NCBI GenBank assembly: GCA_029567505.1
Contig: JAKPXO010000216.1
Location: 1-61,644, forward strand
Origin: Acidobacteriota bacterium
GTDB taxonomy: Bacteria > Acidobacteriota > Thermoanaerobaculia > UBA5066
Direction of reading: 5' to 3'
Length of the DNA: 61,644 bases
Within the stretch, counting starts at the first letter, position 1. The number at the start of each line of letters is the position of its first letter. The notes beneath the pieces are model-generated. The model was given only the letters and a program-made list of their open reading frames with translations, was not told the DNA's origin and did not search any database. This document shows positions 9,149 to 17,698 of the stretch, piece by piece. A program made the position numbers and the translations under genes.

Positions 9149-9272
9149 TCGTCACCTCTCCGCCCGGCGTGCCGCCTGACGCGATGGGATCTCAACGCCC
9201 CCGGGGGGGCGGGTATTCCCGGGGCCGTGAGAAATCGTCGGGGGGCGAGGTGCGACGGGGCCGGCCGGCCTC

Positions 9273-11492
9273 TCAGAGAGAGACCTTCCGGAAGAGGAGC
9301 GTCGCGTCGCCGCCGTTCGAAGGAGCGACCGTCGCGGGGCGGGAGCGGCCGATCGTCGTCGCGGACGGCGGAAGCCCCGGCGTCTCGTCGAGGACGAACG
9401 CTTCGCGTGGCGTGGCCGGGAGCGTCAGCTCCAGGACGAAGCCCTCCGGCGGCGCGCCACGGACGGAGAGCCGGAGCGGCCTTCCGCTCGTGGGCGTCCT
9501 CCGCAGGTAGGGAGGCGGCAGAGGATGCCCCTCCACCCGGATCTCCTCGACGCCGGCGGCGTCGGGGAAGACGAGCCCGAGGCGCGGCGCCCTGCGCGCG
9601 GAAGCGAGGCGGAGGCGGACGCGCCGCCGCCCGTCCGGGAGAGGCGCGGAATCGACGATCGAGAGCTCGGGAAACGCGAGCGACGTGGACGGGAGGGGCG
9701 CCGCGAACGGAGAGGCCTTGCTCGCCCAAGGGTAGAGGCCGGGCGCCTTCTCGAAGCGGCCGGCGGCCGCGACGGCAGGGTGGAGGCGCCCGGAGGCGGG
9801 GCTGTAGGCGAGGCGCGCTTCCGGGCGCCCCTCCTCCTCGACGGCGATCATCGTGCCGTGCTCGGGTTCGTCGGGCGTCGGTTTCGAGAGAGCGAGGGCC
9901 GCGGCGGAAGCGGCGACGAAGAGGGCGGCGAGGACGCCGACCGGCCGGCGCCAGGCGCCACGCGTGCTGTCCACCGGCAGCGTCGCGAGGACGATCCCGA
10001 ACGCCGCGGCGACGACCGGCAGGGCGGCCGGTCCGAGCGCGTCGGGGAGGAAGAGCGCGAGCGGGAGGAGGACGAGGCCGGAGGCCGCGAACGGCAACCA
10101 GGGGGACACCGGCTCCGGAAGCGCGAGCCGCGCGCCGCCGGCGACGAGAGCGGGGGCGACGAGGAGGTAGGAGGTCTCGGGCCACGCGAGCGTGAGGACG
10201 AGCCCGAGGAGCGCGGTCGAGGTCCAGGCCCGCTCCCATGACGCGGCGGCATCGCCCGCGCGGCGCGCCTCGGCGGAGAGGACGGGAAGAGCCGCGAGGA
10301 GCCCCGCCGCGACGGCGGCCGCGAGGGAGGCCCACGGCCTCGGGACGAACGTGACGGGGAAGGCGCCGAGCGCCCGGAGGAGCTGCCAGGCGAGGACGCC
10401 GGAGAGGGCCGCGGCGAAAGGAGCGAGGAACGGGACGAGAGCGCGGATACGCGGCAGGAAGCGTCCGCCGCGGCGGAGGCACGCGAGGCGGACGAGGAGG
10501 AGCGCGAGGAGCGCGAAGGCCGGGGCCGCGGGCAACGGCCAGGCGAGGACGAACGCCCCCGCCACGGAGAAGAAGACGGCGCGGCCGGAGGGCGGTTCGC
10601 GCAGGTCGGTCTCCGCCAGCGCGCGAGCGAGCGCGAGAACGTTCTCCCCCTGGTGCTGGAGGGAGGCCCGCGAGAGGTTCGCGAGGGAGTCCTCGCGCGT
10701 GTGGTAGCGCGCCGCGGAGCCGATGAACGCGAGGTTCAGGCCGGCGAGCCCCTCCCGCTTGTAGACCGTCAGGTCGGTGTCGTTCGGGAGCCGGTCGTAG
10801 ACGAACGCGAAGAGCGAGCTCGTGACGGGGCGCGGGAGGCGGGAGACGGCGCGCCGGACGAGCCACGCGTTGTCGGCGCTCGTCTCGAACAGGAGGCTCG
10901 GGCCGGTCGTCCCGCGCGCTTCGAGGTTCACGACGGCGCCGACGGAGCGCGCGCGGGGGGAGCGTGCGAACAGCTCGGCGCCGAGGAGCCCGTCTTCCTC
11001 GCCGTCGTCGAAGAGGAGGAGGACGGGATTCCGCCGCGGGGCGGCGAGGAGGGCCCGGGCCGCCTCGAGGAGGACGGCGACGCCCGAGCCGTCGTCGCTC
11101 GCTCCCGGGCCCGCGCCGACGGAGTCGGTGTGCGCCGTGAGGAGGACCGCGGGGCCTCCCGTCGTTCCGGGCAGCTCGGCCAGGACGTTCACGAGCCGCG
11201 CACAGGAGCCGTGGGGTGCGCAGGCGAGGCCCTCGTCGACGTCCGGCGTCAGCCCGAGCCGCCGGACCTCGTCGAGAAGGCGTTCCCGGAACGCCGCGTG
11301 CGCCGGGCTGCCGGGCGTCCGCGGCGCCCCGTCTCCGAGGAGGCGCCCGAGGACCTCCGCCGCCCTCGCCGCGGAGAACTCCGTCGCCGCGGCGTCCGCC
11401 CCGCGCGGGGAGGGGGGCGAGGAGCGCCAGGCGCAGACCGCCGCGAGGGCGAGAAGGGCGAGGAGGGCCGTGGGGAGGCGGACGGCACGCAT
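9273..11492 (-). CDS. M28 family zinc aminopeptidase with polytopic membrane C-terminus
   Basis: 739 residues from an ATG whose first 20 residues form a signal anchor. The peptidase domain (about residues 35-310) has all five M28 metal ligands in order: His in TAHTDSV, bridging Asp in GASDDGSG, Glu pair in FDDGEEDG, Asp in LPNDTD and His in ARYHTRED. From about residue 325 to 600 there are eight or nine hydrophobic segments rich in Leu/Ala, then a soluble C-terminal domain. This resembles the ERMP1/Fxna layout rather than the usual secreted bacterial M28 enzyme. The catalytic domain probably lies on the outer face of the inner membrane. It is followed by the AbgT gene after 124 bases and preceded by the C1 protease gene after 26 bases. 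Confidence 0.88.
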   Translation of the reverse strand: MRAVRLPTALLALLALAAVCAWRSSPPSPRGADAAATEFSAARAAEVLGRLLGDGAPRTPGSPAHAAFRERLLDEVRRLGLTPDVDEGLACAPHGSCARLVNVLAELPGTTGGPAVLLTAHTDSVGAGPGASDDGSGVAVLLEAARALLAAPRRNPVLLLFDDGEEDGLLGAELFARSPRARSVGAVVNLEARGTTGPSLLFETSADNAWLVRRAVSRLPRPVTSSLFAFVYDRLPNDTDLTVYKREGLAGLNLAFIGSAARYHTREDSLANLSRASLQHQGENVLALARALAETDLREPPSGRAVFFSVAGAFVLAWPLPAAPAFALLALLLVRLACLRRGGRFLPRIRALVPFLAPFAAALSGVLAWQLLRALGAFPVTFVPRPWASLAAAVAAGLLAALPVLSAEARRAGDAAASWERAWTSTALLGLVLTLAWPETSYLLVAPALVAGGARLALPEPVSPWLPFAASGLVLLPLALFLPDALGPAALPVVAAAFGIVLATLPVDSTRGAWRRPVGVLAALFVAASAAALALSKPTPDEPEHGTMIAVEEEGRPEARLAYSPASGRLHPAVAAAGRFEKAPGLYPWASKASPFAAPLPSTSLAFPELSIVDSAPLPDGRRRVRLRLASARRAPRLGLVFPDAAGVEEIRVEGHPLPPPYLRRTPTSGRPLRLSVRGAPPEGFVLELTLPATPREAFVLDETPGLPPSATTIGRSRPATVAPSNGGDATLLFRKVSL

Positions 11493-11518
11493 CGAACGCT
11501 GCGGCGAGGCGTGAAGGC

Positions 11519-12748
11519 TCAGCTCCGCTTCACGCGAGCGAGGAGCTCCTTCACGGCGTCCTTGTGGACGAGGAACGCGAGCATCTTCAGCTTCACGTAG
11601 TCCTCGTGGAAGAAGTAGTAGCCGGGGTGGGCGTTGTTCCAGGAGCTCGACCAGGAGTCCTTCACGAGGAACCAGTCCTTCCCCTTCCGCGCCGTGATGC
11701 CGACGACGTGGAGCCCGTGGTCGTCCGTCGTGCTCCCGTTCGCGAAGCGGAACGCGCGGGCCGCCTCGTCGATGAAGGGGGAGGGGACGTCCCACGACGG
11801 GACGACGGCGATTCCCGGAGGGCCGATGGAGTAGCCGGGCTCGGACATGTCGCCGGCGACGACGAGCGAATACCCGCCCCTCACGGCGCCCTTGATCGCC
11901 GCGAGGAACGCGTCGAGCGGGACGTTGACGTACTCCTTCCCGTGCCACCAGTTGTCGGGGACGGCGTACTCGGCCTTCTCCCAGTACGGCTGCTCCATCG
12001 TGGAGAGGAACGCGACGTAGTCGTCGGGATCGAGCCTCACGACCTTCGCGAGGTACTCCTTCGGTGTCATCGCCGCCCCGTCGACGACGACGGTCTCGGG
12101 CGGGGCGCCGAGGTGGTGGTCGAGGATCGCCCGGACGGTCGAGACGACGGCGGCCTCGTTCCACGCGCCCGCGCTCTTCACTCCCTCCAGGTACGCCTTG
12201 ATCTCCGCGTAGAGCGTCGCCTGGTGGTCGTGCTCCCTTTTCCCGTCCCTCAGACCCGTGTAGGACTCCGCGGGAAGGGCGCCGTGGTTCCTCAGCGCGC
12301 GCAGGACGGCCGCCGGCTGCGAGCCCTCCCCGTAGACCGACGTCCCGCGCGAGCGGACCCACCCCTTCGCCTTCTCGACGTGCTCCCAGTAGACCGTGTG
12401 GAGGATCGAGAGCCGAAGCTCTCTCTTCGTGAGCCGGTGGACCTCCGACTCGAGGAACGAGGTCGTCGAGAAGCACCAGCACATCCCCGAGAGGCCCTGG
12501 CAGACCGGCGGCTGGTGCCAGACGCTCGTGAACTCCGAGACGGCCTTCGGCGCGTCGACGGCGGAGAAATCGACCCACATCCGCTTCCTCGGCGCCGGGG
12601 TCTCCTTCGCCCTCACCTCGGCGCGGATCGCGTCGAGCTTCGCGTCGACCTTCTCGGCGAAGACGACGCCGTCCCGCCGCTCCTCGGCGGCGGCCGGGGA
12701 CGCGAGGAAGACGGGCAGGGCGGCGAGAGCGAGGGCGGTGCGTCTCAT
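11519..12748 (-). CDS. Secreted C1-family (bleomycin-hydrolase-like) cysteine protease
   Basis: A 409-residue protein. The chosen ATG has a GGAGGTCCTCG ribosome site directly upstream and opens a clean signal peptide (residues 1-21, cut near SPAAA). The papain-fold active site is recognisable: oxyanion Gln and nucleophile in QPPVCQGLSGMCWCFST (around residues 77-93), His in DDHGLHVVGI (around 337-346) and Asn in KDSWSSSWN (around 354-362). This spacing and wording match the C1B/bleomycin hydrolase branch, which is normally cytoplasmic; here the protein is apparently exported. An extra Cys two residues after the nucleophile is unusual. It lies 26 bases upstream of the M28 gene, so the two peptidases may share a transcript for extracytoplasmic peptide breakdown. 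Confidence 0.85.
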   Translation of the reverse strand: MRRTALALAALPVFLASPAAAEERRDGVVFAEKVDAKLDAIRAEVRAKETPAPRKRMWVDFSAVDAPKAVSEFTSVWHQPPVCQGLSGMCWCFSTTSFLESEVHRLTKRELRLSILHTVYWEHVEKAKGWVRSRGTSVYGEGSQPAAVLRALRNHGALPAESYTGLRDGKREHDHQATLYAEIKAYLEGVKSAGAWNEAAVVSTVRAILDHHLGAPPETVVVDGAAMTPKEYLAKVVRLDPDDYVAFLSTMEQPYWEKAEYAVPDNWWHGKEYVNVPLDAFLAAIKGAVRGGYSLVVAGDMSEPGYSIGPPGIAVVPSWDVPSPFIDEAARAFRFANGSTTDDHGLHVVGITARKGKDWFLVKDSWSSSWNNAHPGYYFFHEDYVKLKMLAFLVHKDAVKELLARVKRS

Positions 12749-12944
12749 CGAGGACCTCCGAACGGCGCAGTCTGGCGCGATCGACCTCCGGCGGCAACCA
12801 CCGATCGATACCGGTGCCAGGCGTGAAATCGTGTATTGATTTCCGGAAGCCGAAGGCCGCCGCCGCGACGGCAGGCGGTGGACATCCGCGTGACGGATCG
12901 GGGATGCTCCCGAGAAGCCCGAGATTTCGCTGCAGGAGGCCCCG

Positions 12945-13505
12945 ATGGTTCCTCTGACGTCGTTGTGGATTCCGATCCTCGTCTCCGCGGTCCTCGTCTT
13001 CGTCGTCAGCTCCGTCATCCACATGCTCCTCCCGGTCCACAAGAACGACTTCCGGAAGCTCCCGCGGGAGGACGACGCGCTCGACGCGATGGCAAAGCTC
13101 GGGCTCGAGCCCGGGGACTACATGTTCCCGCTCTGCTCGAGCATGGCCGAGATGAAGGACCCGAGGTTCCTCTCGAAGATGGAGAAGGGGCCGGTCGGCG
13201 TGCTGACGGTCATGCCGAGCGGCCCCCCCGCGATGGGTCCGAGCCTCGCGCTCTGGTTCGTCTACTGCGCCGTCGTCGGTCTCTTCGCGGCCTACGTCGC
13301 CGGGAGGGCACTCCCCGTCGGGGCGCACTACCTCGCGGTCTTCCGTTTCGCGGGCGTCACGGCGTTCGTCGGCTACTCGCTCGCGCTCTGGCAGAACACG
13401 ATCTGGTACAAGCGCTCGGCGGTCTCCACCCTCAAGTCGACGATCGACGGCCTCGTCTACGCGCTCTGCACGGCCGGTGTCTTCGGCTGGCTCTGGCCAA
13501 AGTAG
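12945..13505 (+). CDS. Conserved hypothetical inner-membrane protein
   Basis: A 186-residue protein with an AGGAGG site nine bases before its ATG. It has an N-terminal membrane helix (about residues 7-30), a soluble loop containing [12 protein letters not shown] (near 33-44) and a Met-rich stretch, then three more hydrophobic segments (about 100-122, 128-150, 160-184) ending in WLWPK. I do not recognise a named domain, although similar short membrane proteins are common in soil bacteria. It is transcribed away from the C1 protease gene across a 196-base gap and converges on a TPR gene. No function is proposed. Confidence 0.7.
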   Translation: MVPLTSLWIPILVSAVLVFVVSSVIHMLLPVHKNDFRKLPREDDALDAMAKLGLEPGDYMFPLCSSMAEMKDPRFLSKMEKGPVGVLTVMPSGPPAMGPSLALWFVYCAVVGLFAAYVAGRALPVGAHYLAVFRFAGVTAFVGYSLALWQNTIWYKRSAVSTLKSTIDGLVYALCTAGVFGWLWPK

Positions 13506-13559
13506 CCCTCGGGGTCGACGTCTGCGCCGGCCGCCGGATCCGCGGGCGGGAACCCGGCG

Positions 13560-14096
13560 TCAGCGGCCGGACCGGGGCGCCGGGGAGGTCTTCTTCGCGG
13601 CCAGCCGCTTCCGCACCTTTCCGAGCGAGACGTTGAGCGGGTTGTCCCGGTGCAGGAAGGAGATCACCGGCGGCCGCCGGCTCCCGAACTCCGTCCGGAG
13701 ACGCACGAGGCCGGGATGCCGCGGATCGAGGGCGAGACCCTTCTCGAGCGCCTCGACGGCCTTGCGCCGGCTCCGGCCCGCCATCCAGACGCGCGCCATG
13801 TTGTAGTAGGCGTCCGGGTTGAAGTGGTCTTTCTCGACGCCGAGCCAGCAGAACTCGGCGGCCTCCTTGATGCGTCCCTTGTGGAGCGCGAGGCAGAGGC
13901 CGTAGCTGGAGAGGAGCGGACCCGACAGGCGGTGCTTCTCGCGGCTCAGGTGGCGGTAGGCCTCGGCGAGGAAGATGAGGCCTCTCTCGTATTCCCCGGC
14001 CCGGGCGGCAGCGACCCCGAGCTCGACGAGATCCTCGAGGTTCCCCGAGCGCCACTCGGCGAGGACGATTTCGGGTGTGAGCGTGTCTGTCGGCAT
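13560..14096 (-). CDS. TPR-repeat protein
   Basis: A 178-residue, probably cytoplasmic protein. Residues 15-130 form three to four TPR-like helix pairs (for example AGEYERGLIFLAEAYRHL and NPDAYYNMARVWMAGRS, with ALEKGLALDPRHPG at the end). The C-terminus carries a basic patch (KVRKRLAAKK) after SFLHRDNPLNVSLGK. TPR domains bind protein partners; none can be named here. It lies 35 bases downstream of the chemoreceptor-like gene start region but on the same strand order, so the two may be transcribed together, with the coiled-coil gene first... the coiled-coil gene ends 35 bases upstream of this ATG. Confidence 0.75.
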   Translation of the reverse strand: MPTDTLTPEIVLAEWRSGNLEDLVELGVAAARAGEYERGLIFLAEAYRHLSREKHRLSGPLLSSYGLCLALHKGRIKEAAEFCWLGVEKDHFNPDAYYNMARVWMAGRSRRKAVEALEKGLALDPRHPGLVRLRTEFGSRRPPVISFLHRDNPLNVSLGKVRKRLAAKKTSPAPRSGR

Positions 14097-14131
14097 GAGC
14101 CTCGGCAGTCTGGGAACAGGCGTCGGGCGTG

Positions 14132-15280
14132 TCAAGCGCCGGTCGTGACGCGTTGGACGGCGGCGCGCAGGGCCCCGCCGTCGAGGCGGAGCGCCTCCAC
14201 CCGCTCGGCTGCGGCCCGGAGGGTCTCCCGGGCGGCATCGGCCTCCGCGCGGAGCCGGGTCGCCTCGGCGGCCCGCGCCTCGGCGGCAGCCCGGACGGTG
14301 TCGAGCCTCTCGCGAACGAGGCGGGCGGACTCGGCGGCGTCCCGCGTCGACCGCACTCCCTCCTCGAGCGTGCGACCGAGCTGGGAGCAGAGGCCTTCCA
14401 GGCCACCCAGACGCTCCGAGGCCCGGGCGCCGCGCTCCTGTCCCGCCGTGGCGGCACCGACGGACTCCTCCACGAGCGCGGAGACCCGTCGGGTGCCCCC
14501 TTCGTTCCGGCGCGCGGCCTCGATCAGCTCGCGCGAGAGTCGCCGGGCCTCCTCGAAGAGGCTCCGCAGCTCCGCGGCCGCCTCCTCGAACGGAGCGCCG
14601 GCTTCGCCGGCCCGCGCCGAGAGGAGGGAGACGTTCAGGCCGAGGAGATTCGCCCGGTCGGCGAGGCCGGAGACCGAGGACGCGAGCGGCATCAGGGCCT
14701 CCGAGGTCCGGGCGAGCTCGGAGAGGCCGCGGGAAAGGCCGGTGTCGAGCTCGGCGACGCGGTCGAGAGCCGACCGGAGGCTGCGAACGTCGTCTGCCAG
14801 GCGGGACCTCTCGTCCGAGATCCGCTCCGCGGTGGCGAGAGCTCGCCCGAGTCCGTCGACGTCCACCCGAGGCGGGGCGGGATCGTCGCCGGCGAGGACC
14901 GGCGAGGAGGGCGGGAGCGGCGACCGGAGACGCGCGGCGGTGTCGGCGAGGACCGGGTCGGCGGCGCGCATCGAGTCGCCGAGGCGCTCCGCGGGGCCGA
15001 GCAGTGTGGCGGCGAAGCTCTCGAAGGACGGGGCCCTCTCGTACGGGGCGGGCTCCGGAGGCGCAGGCAAGCGCGGGGCCGCGGCGGGCGGAGCCGGCGG
15101 CGTCGCCGCGGGAGGTGGCTCTGGGAGCGGCGTCGAAGACGGGGCGGTGGCGTCGGGCCGGGCAACGGCGAGCCGGTCTTCGAGGCGGTGGACGCGTCCC
15201 CGCTCGGTCTTCAGCGCGCTCCAGGCGGAGGCCAGCGCGACGACCGAGGCGGCGAGGAGGAGGGCGAGAAGAAGCTCCAT
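14132..15280 (-). CDS. Membrane-anchored chemoreceptor-like coiled-coil protein with altered hairpin tip
   Basis: 382 residues: a single N-terminal membrane helix (about 3-22), a Pro/Ala-rich linker (about 43-85), then long alpha-helical coiled coil to the end. Residues 203-240 resemble the methyl-accepting chemotaxis protein hairpin tip: LADRANLLGLNVSLLSARAGEAG stands where receptors have [21 protein letters not shown], and PFEEAAAELRSL replaces GFAVVADEVRKL. Several residues that contact CheA/CheW differ (for example Ser-Leu-Leu-Ser for Ala-Ile-Glu-Ala). There is no sensor domain, HAMP domain or neighbouring che gene. It may be a diverged receptor with a structural or non-chemotaxis role. 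It is divergent from the RNA methyltransferase gene and followed by a TPR gene. Confidence 0.7.
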   Translation of the reverse strand: MELLLALLLAASVVALASAWSALKTERGRVHRLEDRLAVARPDATAPSSTPLPEPPPAATPPAPPAAAPRLPAPPEPAPYERAPSFESFAATLLGPAERLGDSMRAADPVLADTAARLRSPLPPSSPVLAGDDPAPPRVDVDGLGRALATAERISDERSRLADDVRSLRSALDRVAELDTGLSRGLSELARTSEALMPLASSVSGLADRANLLGLNVSLLSARAGEAGAPFEEAAAELRSLFEEARRLSRELIEAARRNEGGTRRVSALVEESVGAATAGQERGARASERLGGLEGLCSQLGRTLEEGVRSTRDAAESARLVRERLDTVRAAAEARAAEATRLRAEADAARETLRAAAERVEALRLDGGALRAAVQRVTTGA

Positions 15281-15334
15281 CCGGAGGGAAAGCGTACACC
15301 GGCCCGGCGCTCCCGCCTAAACTCCGGGTCCGGT

Positions 15335-16504
15335 TTGACGACGACCCTTCTCCTCCGCGCGGGCCGCGACGACGCCGCCCGCCGCCGGCACCCGTGGATC
15401 TTCTCGCGGGCGATCGCGGGCAGCCCGCCCGCGGGCGAGGTCGAGGTGCGGTCGGCGTCCCGGCAGCTGCTCGGACGCGGGTTCGCGTCCCCCCGCTCCT
15501 CCATTGCCGCCCGGCTCTGGAGGTGCGGCGAGGGGCCGCTCGACGCGTCGTACGTCCGAGGCCTGGTCGTCGACGCGGCCCGCCTGCGGGAGCGGTTCGT
15601 GCCGGCCGGAACCGACGGCTACCGGGTCGTCCACGCCGAAGGGGACGGCCTCCCGGGCCTCGTCGTCGACCGGTACGCGGACGTCCTCGTCGTCCAGGCG
15701 ACGACCGAAGGGACGGATTCCGCGCGGCCCCTCTGGCTCCCTCCGCTCCGCGATCTCTTCCCGAAGGCTTCGATTCTCCAGCGGAACGACCTCGCGAGCC
15801 GCCACGGTGAGGGGCTCCCTCTCGAGGACGAGCTCCTCGCCGGGGAGCGGCCTCCCGGGAGCGTCCCGTTCCGCGAGCACGGCCTCACGTTCCGCGCCGA
15901 CCTCGCGGGCGGACAGAAGACCGGCTTCTTCCTCGACCAGCGGGAGAACCGGAACCTCGTCCGCGGGCTTTCGGCGGGCCGGAGCGTCCTCAACCTCTTC
16001 TCCTACTCGGGCGCGTTCGGTGTGGCGGCGCTCGCCGGAGGCGCCGCGCGCGTGACCCACGTCGACGTCTCCGAGCCGGCCCTCGCCCTCGCGCGGGAGA
16101 ACCACGAGGCGAACGGCCAGGAGCCCGACCGGGTCGAGACCGTCGCAGCCGACGTCTTCGAGGACCTCCGCCGGCGCGTCGGGCGCGGCGAGACGTGGGA
16201 CGTCGTCGTGACGGACCCTCCCGCCTTCGCGAAGAAGACGGCGGACGTCGACCGGGCCTGCCGCGGCTACAAGGACGTGAACCGCCTCGCGCTGAAGCTC
16301 CTCGCGCCCGGCGGTCTCCTCCTCGCGTGCTCCTGCTCGGGACCCGTCTCCGCCGACCTCTTCCAGAAGGTCCTGTTCGCCGCTTCGCTCGACGCGGGCC
16401 TCCCCGCGCGAATCGTGGAGCGGCGCGGCGCCGGCCCGGACCACCCGGTCTCGATCGACTGCCCCGAGACCGAGTACCTCAAGGCGTTCCTCCTCTCCCG
16501 ATGA
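15335..16504 (+). CDS. Class I SAM-dependent RNA methyltransferase, RlmI-like
   Basis: 389 residues if started at TTG 15335; the frame is open upstream, but that stretch crosses the divergent gene and its promoter, and the family N-terminus (LLRAGRDDAARRRHPWIFSRAI) begins right after this codon. A PUA-like domain (about 1-70) precedes an EEHEE-type linker and a Rossmann fold with GQKTGFFLDQRENR (about 193-206), motif I VLNLFSYSGAFGVAAL (about 215-230), and motif IV DPPAF (near 294). This arrangement is that of RlmI, which makes m5C in 23S rRNA; the CSCSGPV block near the end matches the catalytic-loop region. It overlaps the downstream glycosyltransferase by four bases. The exact target base is inferred from the family. 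Confidence 0.85.
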   Translation: MTTTLLLRAGRDDAARRRHPWIFSRAIAGSPPAGEVEVRSASRQLLGRGFASPRSSIAARLWRCGEGPLDASYVRGLVVDAARLRERFVPAGTDGYRVVHAEGDGLPGLVVDRYADVLVVQATTEGTDSARPLWLPPLRDLFPKASILQRNDLASRHGEGLPLEDELLAGERPPGSVPFREHGLTFRADLAGGQKTGFFLDQRENRNLVRGLSAGRSVLNLFSYSGAFGVAALAGGAARVTHVDVSEPALALARENHEANGQEPDRVETVAADVFEDLRRRVGRGETWDVVVTDPPAFAKKTADVDRACRGYKDVNRLALKLLAPGGLLLACSCSGPVSADLFQKVLFAASLDAGLPARIVERRGAGPDHPVSIDCPETEYLKAFLLSR

Positions 16505-17652
16505 ACGGTCCGGCCGCGGGCGTCGTCCTTCTCGGTCCGATCCCGCCCTGGCGGAGCGGCATCGCCGACCAGACGGTGAGGCTGGCGCGTGCGATGACGC
16601 GGCTCGGCGCGCCCCCTCTCGTGATCACGTTCTCGCGGATGTACCCGCGCGCCCTCTATCCCGGCGCGGCGGACCGCGGAGAAGGGGCGTTCCCCACGGA
16701 CGTCGAGGTCGTCCCTCTCCTCGACGGCTTCGACCCGCTCTCGTTCCGCCGGGCGGCCGAGCTCGCGGCCTCGCGCGGAGCCCGGCTCGTGGCGGCGGCG
16801 TTCTGGACCTCGGTCTTCGCGCCGCACCTCGCCCTCTTCCTCTCCTCTCATCGCGCCGAGGCGCCCGACGCCGTCCGCCTCCTCCTCTGCCACAACCTGG
16901 CCGACCACGAGGCCGGACCGCTTCGCCGGGCCCTCGCGCGGACGGCGCTCCGGAGGTCCGACGTCCTCGCGGTGCAGAACGCCGGCGACCTCGCGACGGC
17001 GCGGCGCGAGGTGCCCGAGGCGCGGGCCGTCCTCGTGCCTCACCCCGCGGAGCCCGCCCCGCGCGTCCCTCGCGCCGAGGCGCGGCGGCTCCTCGGCCTC
17101 CCGGCGGAATCCCCGCTCTTCCTCTTCAGCGGCCTCCTGCGCCTCTACAAGGGCTGGGACGTCCTCCTGGAGGCGTTCTCCGCGGTCCGTCGGGAGATCC
17201 CCGACGCGCTCCTCGTCCTCGCGGGAGAGCCGTGGGGAGAGGCGAAGGCTCTCGCGGAGCGGCCCGCGCCGGACGGCGTCCTCCTGCGTCTCCGCTTCCT
17301 CCCGCCGGACGAGCGCGGCCTCCTCTTCGACGCGTGCGACGCGGTCGTCTGCCCCTACCGGCACGCGACCGGCTCCGGGATCGCCGCCGACGCGCTTTCT
17401 CACGGCCGACCGGTGATCGGCTCGGACGTTCCCGGCCTCTCGGTCGTCGTCCGGGACGGGACCTCGGGCCTGCTCGTCTCTCCCGGCGACCCGGGCCTTC
17501 TCGCCGGGGCGATGCTCCGCTTCGTCCGCGAGGGCCTCGGAGTGCGCCTCTCGTCCGGGGCGGAGGAGGTCGGTGCGCTCTTCTCACCCGAGGGGCACGC
17601 CCGGACGATCCTCGCGCTGGGAGGAATCGGGTCCGGGCCGGCTGGTTGCTAG
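16501..17652 (+). CDS. GT4-type glycosyltransferase
   Basis: A 383-residue GT-B-fold glycosyltransferase starting in an ATGA overlap with the methyltransferase gene. The N-terminal domain opens with a Rossmann-like strand (GVVLLGPIPPWRSGIADQ). The C-terminal domain has the GT4 pattern: FLFSGLLRLYKGWDVLLEAF (about 203-222), LVLAGEPWG, and the nucleotide-sugar site with the E/H-replaced loop YRHATGSGIAADALSHGRPVIGS (about 286-306) followed by DVPGL and GLLVSPGD. It probably transfers a hexose or similar sugar to a lipid or polysaccharide acceptor at the inner membrane's cytoplasmic face. No other polysaccharide genes are adjacent, so the product is unknown. Confidence 0.85.
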   Translation: MNGPAAGVVLLGPIPPWRSGIADQTVRLARAMTRLGAPPLVITFSRMYPRALYPGAADRGEGAFPTDVEVVPLLDGFDPLSFRRAAELAASRGARLVAAAFWTSVFAPHLALFLSSHRAEAPDAVRLLLCHNLADHEAGPLRRALARTALRRSDVLAVQNAGDLATARREVPEARAVLVPHPAEPAPRVPRAEARRLLGLPAESPLFLFSGLLRLYKGWDVLLEAFSAVRREIPDALLVLAGEPWGEAKALAERPAPDGVLLRLRFLPPDERGLLFDACDAVVCPYRHATGSGIAADALSHGRPVIGSDVPGLSVVVRDGTSGLLVSPGDPGLLAGAMLRFVREGLGVRLSSGAEEVGALFSPEGHARTILALGGIGSGPAGC

Positions 17653-17698
17653 ACTCGGCGCGATCCCGCGCGCACCGCGCGGACGAGGACCACCGCGA

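Noticed and set aside
9196-9211. A 7-base G/C hairpin after the M28 gene
   Set aside because: Short stem, two-base loop and no T-run; too weak in this GC-rich background to call a terminator.
7322-10195. A 957-codon plus-strand frame across AbgT and M28
   Set aside because: Low-complexity Arg/Glu-rich translation with no motif; it overlaps two well-supported genes on the other strand.
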